Assembly: GCF_043642205.1 (NCBI RefSeq)
Contig: NZ_JBHZSG010000006.1
Span: forward strand, 113,649-177,648
DNA: 64,000 nt
DNA from: Thalassotalea_A litorea
GTDB lineage: Bacteria; Pseudomonadota; Gammaproteobacteria; Enterobacterales; Alteromonadaceae
Reading direction: 5' to 3'
The notes beneath the pieces were generated by a model, which saw only the letters and a program-made list of their open reading frames with translations, did no database searches and was not told where the DNA came from. Of the stretch, positions 26,647 to 34,530 are shown piece after piece; position 1 is the stretch's first letter; every line of letters begins with the position of its first letter. Made by a program: the position numbers and the translations under genes.

Positions 26647-27636
26647 GTGAACGATAGACTTTCTGTGGCGCCAATGCTGGATTGGACTGATCGCCATTGT
26701 CGTTATTTCTACCGGGTAATGAGTAAACACACGGTGTTGTATACCGAAATGGTGACAACCGGGGCGATTCTGTTTGGCAAGGGCGATTACCTCGCTTTTA
26801 ATGACGAAGAGCATCCTGTGGTGTTGCAACTTGGTGGTAGTGATCCCAAAGCAATGACGGAATGCGCCAAAATTGCCGAGCAGCGCGGCTATGACGCAAT
26901 CAACATCAATGTAGGATGTCCGTCGGACAGAGTGCAAAACGGGCGTTTTGGCGCTTGTTTAATGGCAGAGCCTGAGCTGGTGGCGCAATGTGTCAGTGAT
27001 ATGCAGGCGGCGGTTTCGGTACCTGTTACGGTAAAGTCTCGTATCGGTATTGACGATCAGGATAGCTACGAGTTTCTGCACAAGTTTATTGAAACTGTAT
27101 CAGCAGCAGGTTGTGAACACTTTATTGTTCACGCCCGTAAAGCCTGGCTCAGTGGTTTAAGCCCAAAACAGAACCGTGAAGTTCCACCGCTGGATTATTC
27201 CCGTGTGTATCAAATTAAACAGGATTTTGAGCAACTCAAAATATCTATCAATGGTGGTATCACTACTTACGAGCAATCGTTAGAGCATTTGCAACATATT
27301 GATGGGGTGATGATTGGCCGCGAGTTTTACCAAAACCCCTATTTGATGGCGAGTGCCGATCAGGTGATATATGGTGAGGATACCCCGATATTAACCCGCG
27401 AAGAGATTATCGATCGCATGTGCTCCTATATTGATAACCAGATAGCGCCTGCGGCACCGGGTCAGCACACGCCGCGTGTCTGGCATATCGTTCGTCATAT
27501 GTTGGGCTTGTGTAATGGCTTACCTGGTGCCCGTAGATTCCGTCGTTATTTATCGGAAAACGCTGGTAAAGAAGGGGCTAATTCTTATGTGCTTCGTGAG
27601 GCATATGCCCTGACAGGTCAGCCGGATACCGAATAA
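26647..27636 (+). CDS. dusA: tRNA-dihydrouridine(20/20a) synthase DusA
   Basis: FMN-dependent enzyme that reduces uridines 20/20a in the tRNA D-loop. The 329-residue protein starts with GTG, giving NDRLSVAPMLDWTDRHCR, the DusA-specific N terminus. The catalytic cysteine is Cys91 in NVGCPSDRVQNGRFGACLM. Substrate and FMN-binding blocks VKSRIGIDD, HARKAWLSGLSPKQNRE and NGGI are intact. A strong hairpin terminator follows 32 bp after the stop. In E. coli the next gene is pspG; here a 47-residue membrane peptide and then, after a repeat field, the psp operon follow, a similar neighbourhood. Confidence 0.95.
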   Translation: MNDRLSVAPMLDWTDRHCRYFYRVMSKHTVLYTEMVTTGAILFGKGDYLAFNDEEHPVVLQLGGSDPKAMTECAKIAEQRGYDAININVGCPSDRVQNGRFGACLMAEPELVAQCVSDMQAAVSVPVTVKSRIGIDDQDSYEFLHKFIETVSAAGCEHFIVHARKAWLSGLSPKQNREVPPLDYSRVYQIKQDFEQLKISINGGITTYEQSLEHLQHIDGVMIGREFYQNPYLMASADQVIYGEDTPILTREEIIDRMCSYIDNQIAPAAPGQHTPRVWHIVRHMLGLCNGLPGARRFRRYLSENAGKEGANSYVLREAYALTGQPDTE

Positions 27637-27667
27637 GCGCTATCGCTTTCGAAATCTTTTGTTAATA

Positions 27668-27700
27668 ACGGGACACAACGGCTGTCCCGTATTTGTTTGT
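27668..27700 (+). terminator. Rho-independent terminator after dusA
   Basis: ACGGGACA and TGTCCCGT form an exact 8-bp stem with a 7-base loop, followed by ATTTGTTTGT. It lies 32 bp downstream of the dusA stop. From here to 28005 (about 300 bp) no gene is visible; the stretch is AT-rich and includes a GGAACGTAAATTCC-type imperfect dyad. Confidence 0.75.
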
Positions 27701-28005
27701 ATATCTTCCCTGCCATTATCCTCAACCCTACGGAATTCTGATATAGGAACGTAAATTCCTTTTTACGGAAATTTGGTCTGTTGATACGGCAAAATGAACC
27801 GTATAGCCGATTGGCTCGTAAAGGATTCGAAAATTAACAGAAATTAATTTGCCACAAACTGAACCTTTTTGTAACTTGCTGCGACTAAAGAGTAAATCCA
27901 AACCGGGACAGGTTTAAATACGAACACCGTGTGTTCCCTGTTAATCCGGATAAATGTGCAAAGCCTTCAGGTTTGCGCCCCAACAAAGATTAGGATGAGG
28001 CTGAT

Positions 28006-28149
28006 ATGCCCAATTTAATTGTGTTTTTTGCTATTTTAATGGTTCCGGCAGTATGTTTGCTGGGAAGTTCGATCATTGCATCGCTTCTGGAAAGGGATAA
28101 TCTGGATTCTGCCCCAAAGGCGCCGTTGCGCTCAGCGAAACATAACTAG
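28006..28149 (+). CDS. Small single-span membrane peptide, 47 residues
   Basis: An ATG-started frame preceded by TTAGGATGAGGCTGAT, a plausible ribosome binding site. The first two thirds form one hydrophobic helix (LIVFFAILMVPAVCLLGSSI), followed by a short polar tail (LERDNLDSAPKAPLRSAKHN). The position between dusA and a psp operon recalls enterobacterial pspG, but the sequence is shorter and not obviously related. It may be a stress-induced membrane micro-protein. Evidence is limited to the ribosome binding site, the helix and the context. Confidence 0.5.
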   Translation: MPNLIVFFAILMVPAVCLLGSSIIASLLERDNLDSAPKAPLRSAKHN

Positions 28150-28279
28150 TCTCGGCCCCAGACTAACTCCGTATTTAGTCTCCGCTTCACTCGTTGCCTG
28201 CAACACGTTTCTCCAACACCCAATTTCATTATTAAACTTTGATTCCCTGTAGTGTCAGAGCATGACTCATATACAAGCT

Positions 28280-28597
28280 TCATTTGCTTTTGAAGTAACG
28301 GGTGCTGGTCCTGGCCATGGATTGGCCGGTATGCCGAAAATGCATGGATGCCGGCATGGACGCTGGTATGTCGGAAATGTCTGGAACATATTTCCGATTC
28401 AATTATCGGTGGAAGATAAGCCGCTTTTACTTCCACCTTCTACTTCACCCTCCACCTTACATTTTCCCCTTCACCCCTCTAGTGCCAGGCGCAATCTTCG
28501 ATTGCATGCTTTGAAGGAAGGGGACATGTCGCATGCGACACTCCGGGTACACAAAATCTTGATTTTGTGTACCCGGAACCGAAATTACTTTCGGTGT
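28280..28597. repeat. Field of consecutive perfect hairpins
   Basis: Several different inverted repeats stand almost end to end. CTTCA/TGAAG arms lie near 28280-28296; GGTGGAAG/CTTCCACC at 28408-28437; GCAATC-TTC-GATTGC at 28491-28505; the 14-bp palindrome TGTCGCATGCGACA at 28527-28540; a 16-bp-arm repeat (CCGGGTACACAAAATC, 2-base gap, exact reverse complement) at 28543-28576; and ACCGAAA-TTAC-TTTCGGT at 28578-28595. Pyrimidine-rich CTTCCACC-type tracts occur on both sides (28430-28480 and 28665-28710). Overlapping open frames here are poor and proline/histidine/arginine-rich, typical of translated repeats. The region lies upstream of the psp promoter. Confidence 0.65.
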
Positions 28598-28855
28598 ACT
28601 CGCAACAAATGACCTTTATCAGCGTGCCAGGAGTGGAACGGGCTAGGAACGCAGTGTGCTCTTATCTTCCACCTCAGCTTTTCGCTTTTCCTCCCACCTT
28701 ATTCTTCCACCTCTTAATTCTCATTAGTCAAATTCACCAATCAGTTGGTTAAATTTACCATTTTGCGAACAAATATATCGGGCCACTTTTCCCTGATAAA
28801 AAATAGTCATTCACTACAGCCCTTTAAAAACAAAGGGTTAACAAAAAATAACAAA

Positions 28856-28872
28856 TTGGCACAGCACTTGTA
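28856..28872 (+). promoter_or_regulatory. Sigma-54 type -24/-12 promoter of the psp operon
   Basis: TTGGCACAGCACTTGTA carries the -24 GG and a -12 TTGT with exactly 12 bp between the key G residues; the usual GC at -12 is GT, as in the E. coli pspA promoter. Predicted transcription starts near 28883, about 55 bp before the first gene. A CCCTTT/AAAGGG hairpin (28820-28837) lies just upstream. Confidence 0.75.
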
Positions 28873-28937
28873 AGTACTTATACAAGATTAAGTCATTAAT
28901 TAGCAAAACATACGAATCAGTATGGTAAGGGTTGAAA

Positions 28938-29258
28938 ATGAACACGTTAAGCAAACAAATCGGTATCGCCTCTTTAGTACTAGTAACCAGTACTTTATTT
29001 ACCACGGGTGCAAAGGCTGAGCAGTTAGTGTCTTTGCAAACGGCCCTGGACATGATGGTAGAAAATCAAGGTCGCATGGTTGCGAACCAACTCCAGCAAC
29101 AAGTTAAAAACAGCATTGCTCAAGAAGTGCATAACTTCAAAATCGATGCTCAGTATGTAACGGATAAAGGTGTACCAACTGTCACCATCCGTGACATCAG
29201 CAATTTCGATAAAGACGATGCGGATTCAGATAAAACACAAGATAAATCAGGAGAATAA
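28938..29258 (+). CDS. Small exported protein, first gene of the psp operon
   Basis: A 106-residue protein starting at the ATG at 28938 (a TTG six bases upstream is less likely). A signal peptide (IGIASLVLVTSTLFTTGAKA) is followed by a helical, glutamine-rich segment (TALDMMVENQGRMVANQLQQQVKNSIAQEVHNF), then a strand-like part and an acidic tail (KDDADSDKTQDKSGE). I do not recognise a named family. It begins about 55 bp after the predicted sigma-54 start, and its stop is two bases before pspA, so it is co-expressed with the phage-shock system. A periplasmic sensor or accessory role is a guess from position. Confidence 0.7.
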   Translation: MNTLSKQIGIASLVLVTSTLFTTGAKAEQLVSLQTALDMMVENQGRMVANQLQQQVKNSIAQEVHNFKIDAQYVTDKGVPTVTIRDISNFDKDDADSDKTQDKSGE

Positions 29259-29260
29259 CA

Positions 29261-29923
29261 ATGGGTACCTTTTCTCGTTTAACCGACATCATTAACGCCA
29301 ACATTAACAGCTTGCTGGATAAGGCGGAAAACCCTGAAAAAATGATCCGTTTGATCATTCAGGAGATGGAAGAAACGCTGGTCGAGGTTCGCACCTCGGC
29401 CGCCAAGCAAATTGCCGAGAAGAAAACACTGACTCGTCAATTACGAGCGCAAACCGATAAAGCGGCGCAATGGCAGGAAAAAGCCGAGCTAGCCATTAAT
29501 AAAGGTCGAGATGATCTGGCCCGTCAGGCATTGCTTGCCAAACAACAATGTCAGCCGGTTATCACTGATATTGAAGCGCAATTGCTGCAAGTAGAAGAGT
29601 TATTGGAATCGATTCAAACCGACAGCAACCGTCTTCAGGAAAAACTCAATGAAGCAAAACAGCGCCAGGAAGCGTGTGTAAAGCGTCAGCAAACTGCAGA
29701 AGTGCGTTTGAAAGTGCGTGAAACGGTTAAGTTTGAGCAAATCGATGATGCTATTTTGCGATTCGAAAAATTTCAGCAAAAAGTCGATGGTCTGGAAGCT
29801 CAGGTTGAAGCATACGATTTGACCGAGGCGAAAACCCTGGAAAGTCAGTTTCAGGCGTTAGAGGCTGAAGAGTCGATAGAGCAAGAATTGCAGGCGATGA
29901 AGAAGAATGTTGTCAACGCATAG
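29261..29923 (+). CDS. pspA: Phage shock protein A (ESCRT-III/Vipp1 family)
   Basis: A 220-residue, almost wholly alpha-helical coiled-coil protein. The amphipathic N-terminal helix (GTFSRLTDIINANINSLLDKAENPEKMIRLIIQEME) and the long hairpin rich in Lys, Gln and Glu are diagnostic of PspA/IM30. It binds stressed inner membrane, stabilises it, and in enterobacteria also inhibits the enhancer-binding protein PspF. The gene is preceded by GGAGAATAACA. No pspF is in the window, although the promoter is sigma-54 type, so the activator must be elsewhere or different. Confidence 0.95.
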   Translation: MGTFSRLTDIINANINSLLDKAENPEKMIRLIIQEMEETLVEVRTSAAKQIAEKKTLTRQLRAQTDKAAQWQEKAELAINKGRDDLARQALLAKQQCQPVITDIEAQLLQVEELLESIQTDSNRLQEKLNEAKQRQEACVKRQQTAEVRLKVRETVKFEQIDDAILRFEKFQQKVDGLEAQVEAYDLTEAKTLESQFQALEAEESIEQELQAMKKNVVNA

Positions 29924-30000
29924 TTGGCAACCATAGGTTTTAGCAAGCGTTCAGTAACGATTCAATTGACTGAATTGACTGGATGATTAAGGAGAAAGTT

Positions 30001-30102
30001 ATGTTCCCGTTTTCAATTATGATGACACTTTGGTTAGTGCCTGTAATCACCTTTTTTATCGGTGCAGGCGTATTTGGCTTAAGTCGCTATATCAGCGGTT
30101 AA
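30001..30102 (+). CDS. 33-residue membrane peptide in the psp operon, PspB-like position
   Basis: A very short frame with a strong ribosome binding site (AAGGAGAAAGTT directly before ATG). The product is one hydrophobic helix (LWLVPVITFFIGAGVFGLSRY) with a tiny polar end. It lies exactly between pspA and pspC, where pspB normally stands, but at 33 residues it lacks PspB's cytoplasmic coiled coil. It may be a reduced PspB analogue or a distinct membrane micro-protein. The excellent ribosome binding site and conserved-looking position support it. Confidence 0.65.
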   Translation: MFPFSIMMTLWLVPVITFFIGAGVFGLSRYISG

Positions 30103-30135
30103 GCTCGTCGACAGAAGCGTATTAACGGAGGATGT

Positions 30136-30348
30136 ATGAGTAAAGTTAAATATAAAATTGAACGGTCGATCGCCAAAGATCAGGTTCATAAGAAATTGTG
30201 TGGTGTTTGCGCAGGTTTGGCTCGCCACTTTTCAATGCCGCGCATCGTAGTGAGAGTGCTGGCAATTCTGGCACTGATTATGATGCCAACGGTGACCTTG
30301 GTCGCTTACGGTGTCGCAGCCTTAATTATGCCAAATCGTTACCTGTAA
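30136..30348 (+). CDS. pspC: PspC domain-containing protein
   Basis: A 70-residue PspC-domain protein: basic N terminus (KVKYKIERSIAKDQVHKKL), the signature CGVCAGLARHFSMPRIVVRVLAIL, then a second hydrophobic stretch ending in ALIMPNRYL. PspC proteins sit in the inner membrane, sense stress and relieve PspF inhibition by recruiting PspA. It is shorter than E. coli PspC (119 residues) because the C-terminal leucine-zipper part is absent. The gene starts after ACGGAGGATGT, 33 bp downstream of the 33-residue peptide gene. Confidence 0.9.
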   Translation: MSKVKYKIERSIAKDQVHKKLCGVCAGLARHFSMPRIVVRVLAILALIMMPTVTLVAYGVAALIMPNRYL

Positions 30349-30428
30349 GCGCAGGCTAACACCTGCGCAATTTCTGCGTAAAACCTGCGCATTGAGTTTT
30401 TCTTCACGGCGTATTCAAAGGAGCTATT

Positions 30429-30761
30429 ATGTCATTCACCAAGTCTCTGTTTCTGGCCATTATTGCTACCTTGTTGCTAACCTATCTGTTTGGCAACACG
30501 ATGTTTTCCTGGTTGGGTGTGGATATTGTGATTGATGACCACGCTGTTGAACCGATAGAAGCCATTGCCATAGCTGCCCTGATTGGGGTGATATTTTTTA
30601 TTGTTGGCCTTACCCTATTTATCAGCGTGTTTGGCACCCTGATTCTGGTATTTTTGGCCGCATTGACGGGGTTAGCATTTGTCGGATTAAGTGTATTTTG
30701 GCCAATGTTACTGCTTGGTTTTGTTATTTGGCTGTTATGCAAAGAACCGTCAACCGAGTAA
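30429..30761 (+). CDS. Hydrophobic membrane protein at the end of the psp operon
   Basis: A 110-residue protein with three or four predicted membrane helices: about residues 6-24, 45-68, 70-90 and 88-104. The ATG is preceded by CAAAGGAGCTATT, a strong ribosome binding site. It lies 80 bp after pspC on the same strand. There is a short charged loop after helix 1 (DIVIDDHAVEPIE) and a polar C terminus (CKEPSTE). I know no named family for it; association with membrane stress is inferred from position only. An in-frame overlap on the other strand is a shadow. Confidence 0.65.
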   Translation: MSFTKSLFLAIIATLLLTYLFGNTMFSWLGVDIVIDDHAVEPIEAIAIAALIGVIFFIVGLTLFISVFGTLILVFLAALTGLAFVGLSVFWPMLLLGFVIWLLCKEPSTE

Positions 30762-30891
30762 TCTGTGTCATCGCTATTGCCATACAAGATAAACACGGCA
30801 ACGACGAGTAAAAGCAACTTGCTGAGTATTGATAAATAAGAGATTATTGTCACTCACTAATAAAAAGCATGAGTCGTTGAGGTACTATTCC

Positions 30892-31329
30892 ATGAACAAA
30901 ATCATTTCTCTAATCAGTTTACTGTTGTTAATTCCATCTGCATTTGCCCTGGACATTGAAGTAACCGATCCCTACATGCGTGAACTTATTCCGGGTACCC
31001 AAGTCACTTCTGCGTATATGACGATAAAAAACTCTGGTGATAAAGATATAACATTTACCAGCGTGACCAGCGCCGTCAGCGAGAAAATTGAGATACATGA
31101 ACACACCATGAAAGATGGCATGATGCAAATGGGGAAGCTAGATTCTATTATTATTAAGGCGGGCGAAGATGTCACCTTGCAACCTCACGGTTTGCATTTG
31201 ATGGTCTTCAACCCGACCATGCCTGTGAAAGCGGGACAACAGGTTGATGTTGTATTGCATTTTGACAATGAACAACAAACGACAGTGACAATGCCAGTTA
31301 AAGGTTTGAAACCGGCGCATAATCACTAG
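30892..31329 (+). CDS. Periplasmic copper chaperone PCu(A)C
   Basis: A 145-residue exported protein beginning at the ATG at 30892 (GTTGAGGTACTATTCC upstream), with signal peptide IISLISLLLLIPSAFA. The PCuAC motif of spaced Met and His residues is visible: YMRELIPGTQVTSAYM, IHEHTMKDGMMQM and PHGLHLMVF. These proteins bind Cu(I) and deliver it to the CuA site of cytochrome c oxidase; a Sco partner, often adjacent, is not seen here. A His-containing end (KPAHNH) adds another possible ligand. It may belong to its own unit, since 130 bp separate it from the psp operon. Confidence 0.9.
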   Translation: MNKIISLISLLLLIPSAFALDIEVTDPYMRELIPGTQVTSAYMTIKNSGDKDITFTSVTSAVSEKIEIHEHTMKDGMMQMGKLDSIIIKAGEDVTLQPHGLHLMVFNPTMPVKAGQQVDVVLHFDNEQQTTVTMPVKGLKPAHNH

Positions 31330-31352
31330 TTACTATCGCAAAGGAAATTATT

Positions 31353-32345
31353 ATGGCTTTTTTTACGTCTTTTCGAACACTCGCCATCGCGGGTGCGGTG
31401 ATTGTGTTCCTGTTCTATCTGTTAGGCGTTTTCTGGAGCTTTGAACCAGATACGTTTAATGTCAAAGAAGTTGCCGTAAAAGAAGCACAGGCGAATAATG
31501 TTGATCCCGTTGTCGGTTATACAACAACCACAACCTTGATCAAAGTCGCCGAAAAACTCTGGGATAAACCCGGCGGCTATTTAGCCAATGACATAATGCC
31601 TCCATCGGTGTTCCTCGACAATATCCCTTCCTGGGAATACGGTGCATTGGAAATGACACGGGATTTATCTCTGGCGATGCGTCAGTCTTTTTCCCGCTCG
31701 CAATCACAGTCGTCGGAAAATAAATTTTTAAAAAGCGCTCAACCGAAATTTAACAATGACGCCCATAAATGGTGGTTTCCAAGCTCGGAAAGTATGTACA
31801 AAAAAGGCGTTGAGGATTTATACAAATACCGCAATGTATTAGCCGACCCGGAGCAGCAAGGTGCACAATTTTACGCTCGCGCCGACAATCTTCATGATTG
31901 GTTACGAGAAGTAGAAAAACGTTTAGGAAGCTACTCTCAGCGTCTCAGTGCCAGTGTTGGTCGCAGCCAGCTAAATACGGATCTTGCGGGTGATCGCAAT
32001 GCCCGTCAGTCAACACAGGGCAGTGCAGAGTGGATGGTAAAAACCAGTTGGTGGAAAATTGACGATGAGTTTTATGAAGCCAGAGGCGCTTGCTGGGCAT
32101 TGCTGCATTTTTTAAAAGCGGTAGAAGTCGACTTTGCCGAGGTGCTAAAAGATAAAAATGCCAATGTCAGTCTGCAACAAATTATCCGTGAATTAGAAGC
32201 CAGCCAGGCAACGGTATGGAGTCCGATGGTATTAAATGGCGGCGGTTTTGGGCTGTCGGCCAACCACTCTTTGGTGATGGCCAATTATATATCTCGTGCT
32301 AATGCTGCGTTGATTGATTTGCGCGAATTGCTCAGCAAAGGCTAA
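31353..32345 (+). CDS. DUF2333 family protein
   Basis: A 330-residue protein with one N-terminal membrane helix (LAIAGAVIVFLFYLLGVFW) and a large, helical extracytoplasmic part. Conserved-looking blocks are VVGYTTTTTLIKVAEKLWDKPGGYLANDIMPP, DNIPSWEYGALEMTRDL and VKTSWWKIDDEFYEARGACWALLHFLKAVEVDF, which I associate with DUF2333 of gammaproteobacteria. Function is unknown. It starts 23 bp after the copper chaperone gene with AAAGGAAATTATT upstream, so the two are probably co-transcribed, and a hairpin terminator follows. Confidence 0.8.
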   Translation: MAFFTSFRTLAIAGAVIVFLFYLLGVFWSFEPDTFNVKEVAVKEAQANNVDPVVGYTTTTTLIKVAEKLWDKPGGYLANDIMPPSVFLDNIPSWEYGALEMTRDLSLAMRQSFSRSQSQSSENKFLKSAQPKFNNDAHKWWFPSSESMYKKGVEDLYKYRNVLADPEQQGAQFYARADNLHDWLREVEKRLGSYSQRLSASVGRSQLNTDLAGDRNARQSTQGSAEWMVKTSWWKIDDEFYEARGACWALLHFLKAVEVDFAEVLKDKNANVSLQQIIRELEASQATVWSPMVLNGGGFGLSANHSLVMANYISRANAALIDLRELLSKG

Positions 32346-32363
32346 TCGGCTGTGCTAATTTTT

Positions 32364-32400
32364 CCTGAGGGCAAGCTAGCTCTCAGGTCCTTCCTTTTTC
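32364..32400 (+). terminator. Terminator after the DUF2333 gene
   Basis: CCTGAG and CTCAGG arms, extended by GC/GC inside, enclose a short loop at 32364-32387 and are followed by a T-rich TCCTTCCTTTTTCT tract. From here to 32661 lies the symporter promoter region with the operator-like dyad at 32593; no gene was seen. Confidence 0.65.
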
Positions 32401-32592
32401 TATCCTTGTCACCTCAGTCGCCTCATTTAATAGACTAACTCTCGACCCACTTTTATTGCTTTGTTTTTGTGCATTGATTTATTTGCATGAAGGATACGCC
32501 TGGCTTCATTTTGAGGGTATTAATTGTTGTCGGCTTCAGATATTCCATAAATAACGGGTTTGTAATTTGAGGCTATTCGTTATAAATTGCGT

Positions 32593-32606
32593 TGTAAGCG
32601 GTTACA
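32593..32606. promoter_or_regulatory. LacI-family operator-like dyad
   Basis: TGTAAGCGGTTACA is a near-perfect palindrome centred on CG (13 of 14 bases consistent with TGTAAGCGCTTACA), the usual form of LacI/GalR-family operators. It lies 56 bp before the symporter gene that heads the beta-glucoside locus. No LacI-type gene is in the window. Confidence 0.5.
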
Positions 32607-32661
32607 TTTTTCGTATCTATTGGTTAAATGTACATTAAAACTATTGAGTAAAAGTATAAAA

Positions 32662-34509
32662 ATGAATCTCACATCCCTCGATTTAGGCATTATTGCCTTA
32701 TATTTATTCGCCACCTTAGCGGTGGGGTTTTGGATCTCCAAGCGCGCCTCGAAAAATATTGAAGGCTACTTTTTAGGGGGGAAATCCCTCCCCTGGTATT
32801 ACCTGGGTTTATCCAACGCTTCCGGGATGTTTGATATCAGCGGTACCATGTGGCTGGTCTATCTGTTGTTTATTTATGGTCTGAAAAGCATATATATTCC
32901 GTGGTTGTGGCCTACCTTTAACCAAATATTTTTAATGATATTTTTATCTGTCTGGTTGCGCCGATCCGGGGTGATGACCGGTGCTGAGTGGATTACTTTT
33001 CGCTTTGGTGAGGGTAAGGGGGCCAAATTAAGTCATTTGATTGTTGTGATATTTGCGCTGTTTTCGGTGTTGGGTTTTCTTGCCTATGGCTTTGTCGGCA
33101 TTGGCAAATTTGCGGCCGCGTTTTTGCCCTGGCAGCTTGCCGTCGATCCTCGTCATAATGAAATTGCCTATGGACTTATCTTTACCGCAATAACCACCGT
33201 CTATGTTGTTAAAGGTGGGATGTTCTCGGTCGTTATTACCGAAGTGTTACAGTTCTTTATTATGACCATTGCGAGTATCGCCATTGGTGTCATCGCAATG
33301 ATGCAGGTTTCGCCAGAGATGCTGGCGGCGGTAACACCAGCGGGATGGTATGACCTTAGCTTTGGCTGGCAACTTGATATGGACTGGCGTGGTATTCTCG
33401 ATTCTGCTAATCAACGCATCATCGATGATGGCTATTCATTGTTCACCATTTTTATGATGTTGGTGTTATTTAAAGGCATTTTGTCGAGTATGGCAGGGCC
33501 TGCGCCAAACTATGACATGCAGCGTATACTTTCGGCGAGAACCCCGGTCGAAGCGGCGAAAATGAGTTGGTTTGTTAACGTTGTCTTGATTATTCCTCGT
33601 TATATGATGATCACCGGCCTCGCGGTTTTGGCTCTGGCGTTTTTCATTCCGGATTTAACCGCAATGGGACCGGATGTAGACTTTGAACAAATTCTACCGT
33701 TCGCATTGAGCAATTACATTCCGACCGGATTATTAGGTGTTGTGGTCGCCGGTTTATTAGCCAGCTTTATGTCGACATTCGCTGCCACTACCAATGCCGC
33801 TCCTGCGTATGTGGTCAACGATATCTACAAAAAATACATGAATCCGAACGCGGATGATAAAACCTATGTCAAAGTCAGTTATCTGGTTTCGTTAATATTC
33901 GTAGTTATCGGCACTGCCATTGGTTTGTTTGTGCCATCGTTAAATGAAATCATTATGTGGTTAGTGTCGGCGTTGTGGGGTGGTTACACCGCTGCGAACA
34001 TGCTGAAGTGGTATTGGTGGCGATTCAATGGCTATGGTTACTTCTTCGGTATGTTAACCGGGTTGGTGACAACAGTACCGTTAGCGTTCGTTGATCTTTC
34101 TCCTTTAGAAGGTTTCCCAATACTATTTGTTACGTCGTTTATCGGCTGTATTGTTGCTACGTATTTAACGCCGGCTGAAGATATGCAAACGTTAATGAAA
34201 TTTTATAAAAAAACCCGTCCATGGGGCTTGTGGCAACCGGTCATTGCTGAAATCCAAAGCAATGAACCGGATTTTGAGCCAAACCGACAGTTTGTTCGTG
34301 ACATTAGCAACGTTGTCGTGGGTATTGTCTGGCATACATCACTAACCGCGACTGCGATATTTTTGGTGATTCAGTCGTGGACCGAGCTATATATTGCTCT
34401 TGGTGTTGCCGCGCTGACTTCTGCCTACTTAAAACGGATGTGGTGGGATAAACTTTCGGATGAAGATGAATCTGCGCCGCAAGGGCAAAAAGTATTAGCA
34501 ACAGAATAA
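32662..34509 (+). CDS. Solute:sodium symporter (SSF) family sugar transporter
   Basis: A 615-residue inner-membrane symporter. I take the ATG at 32662 (MNLTSLDLGIIALYLFATL); the longer frame to 32587 would run through the operator-like dyad. About 13-14 helices are predicted, with SSF hallmarks FLGGKSLPWYYLGLSNASGMFDISG and, in helix 8 region, GVVVAGLLASFMSTFAATTNAA. The C-terminal part is extended by cytoplasmic sequence and a final helix, as in sugar-transporting SGLT-like members of marine bacteria. It stands 21 bp before a GH3 beta-glucosidase, so sodium-driven uptake of cellobiose, gluco-oligosaccharide or glucose is likely. Confidence 0.88.
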   Translation: MNLTSLDLGIIALYLFATLAVGFWISKRASKNIEGYFLGGKSLPWYYLGLSNASGMFDISGTMWLVYLLFIYGLKSIYIPWLWPTFNQIFLMIFLSVWLRRSGVMTGAEWITFRFGEGKGAKLSHLIVVIFALFSVLGFLAYGFVGIGKFAAAFLPWQLAVDPRHNEIAYGLIFTAITTVYVVKGGMFSVVITEVLQFFIMTIASIAIGVIAMMQVSPEMLAAVTPAGWYDLSFGWQLDMDWRGILDSANQRIIDDGYSLFTIFMMLVLFKGILSSMAGPAPNYDMQRILSARTPVEAAKMSWFVNVVLIIPRYMMITGLAVLALAFFIPDLTAMGPDVDFEQILPFALSNYIPTGLLGVVVAGLLASFMSTFAATTNAAPAYVVNDIYKKYMNPNADDKTYVKVSYLVSLIFVVIGTAIGLFVPSLNEIIMWLVSALWGGYTAANMLKWYWWRFNGYGYFFGMLTGLVTTVPLAFVDLSPLEGFPILFVTSFIGCIVATYLTPAEDMQTLMKFYKKTRPWGLWQPVIAEIQSNEPDFEPNRQFVRDISNVVVGIVWHTSLTATAIFLVIQSWTELYIALGVAALTSAYLKRMWWDKLSDEDESAPQGQKVLATE

Positions 34510-34530
34510 CGGTTGGATTTAGGATTGATT

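Noticed and set aside
28262..28612. 116-residue frame across the hairpin field
   Set aside because: Composition is Pro/His/Arg-rich, it runs through several perfect inverted repeats, and there is no ribosome binding site; best explained as a translated repeat.
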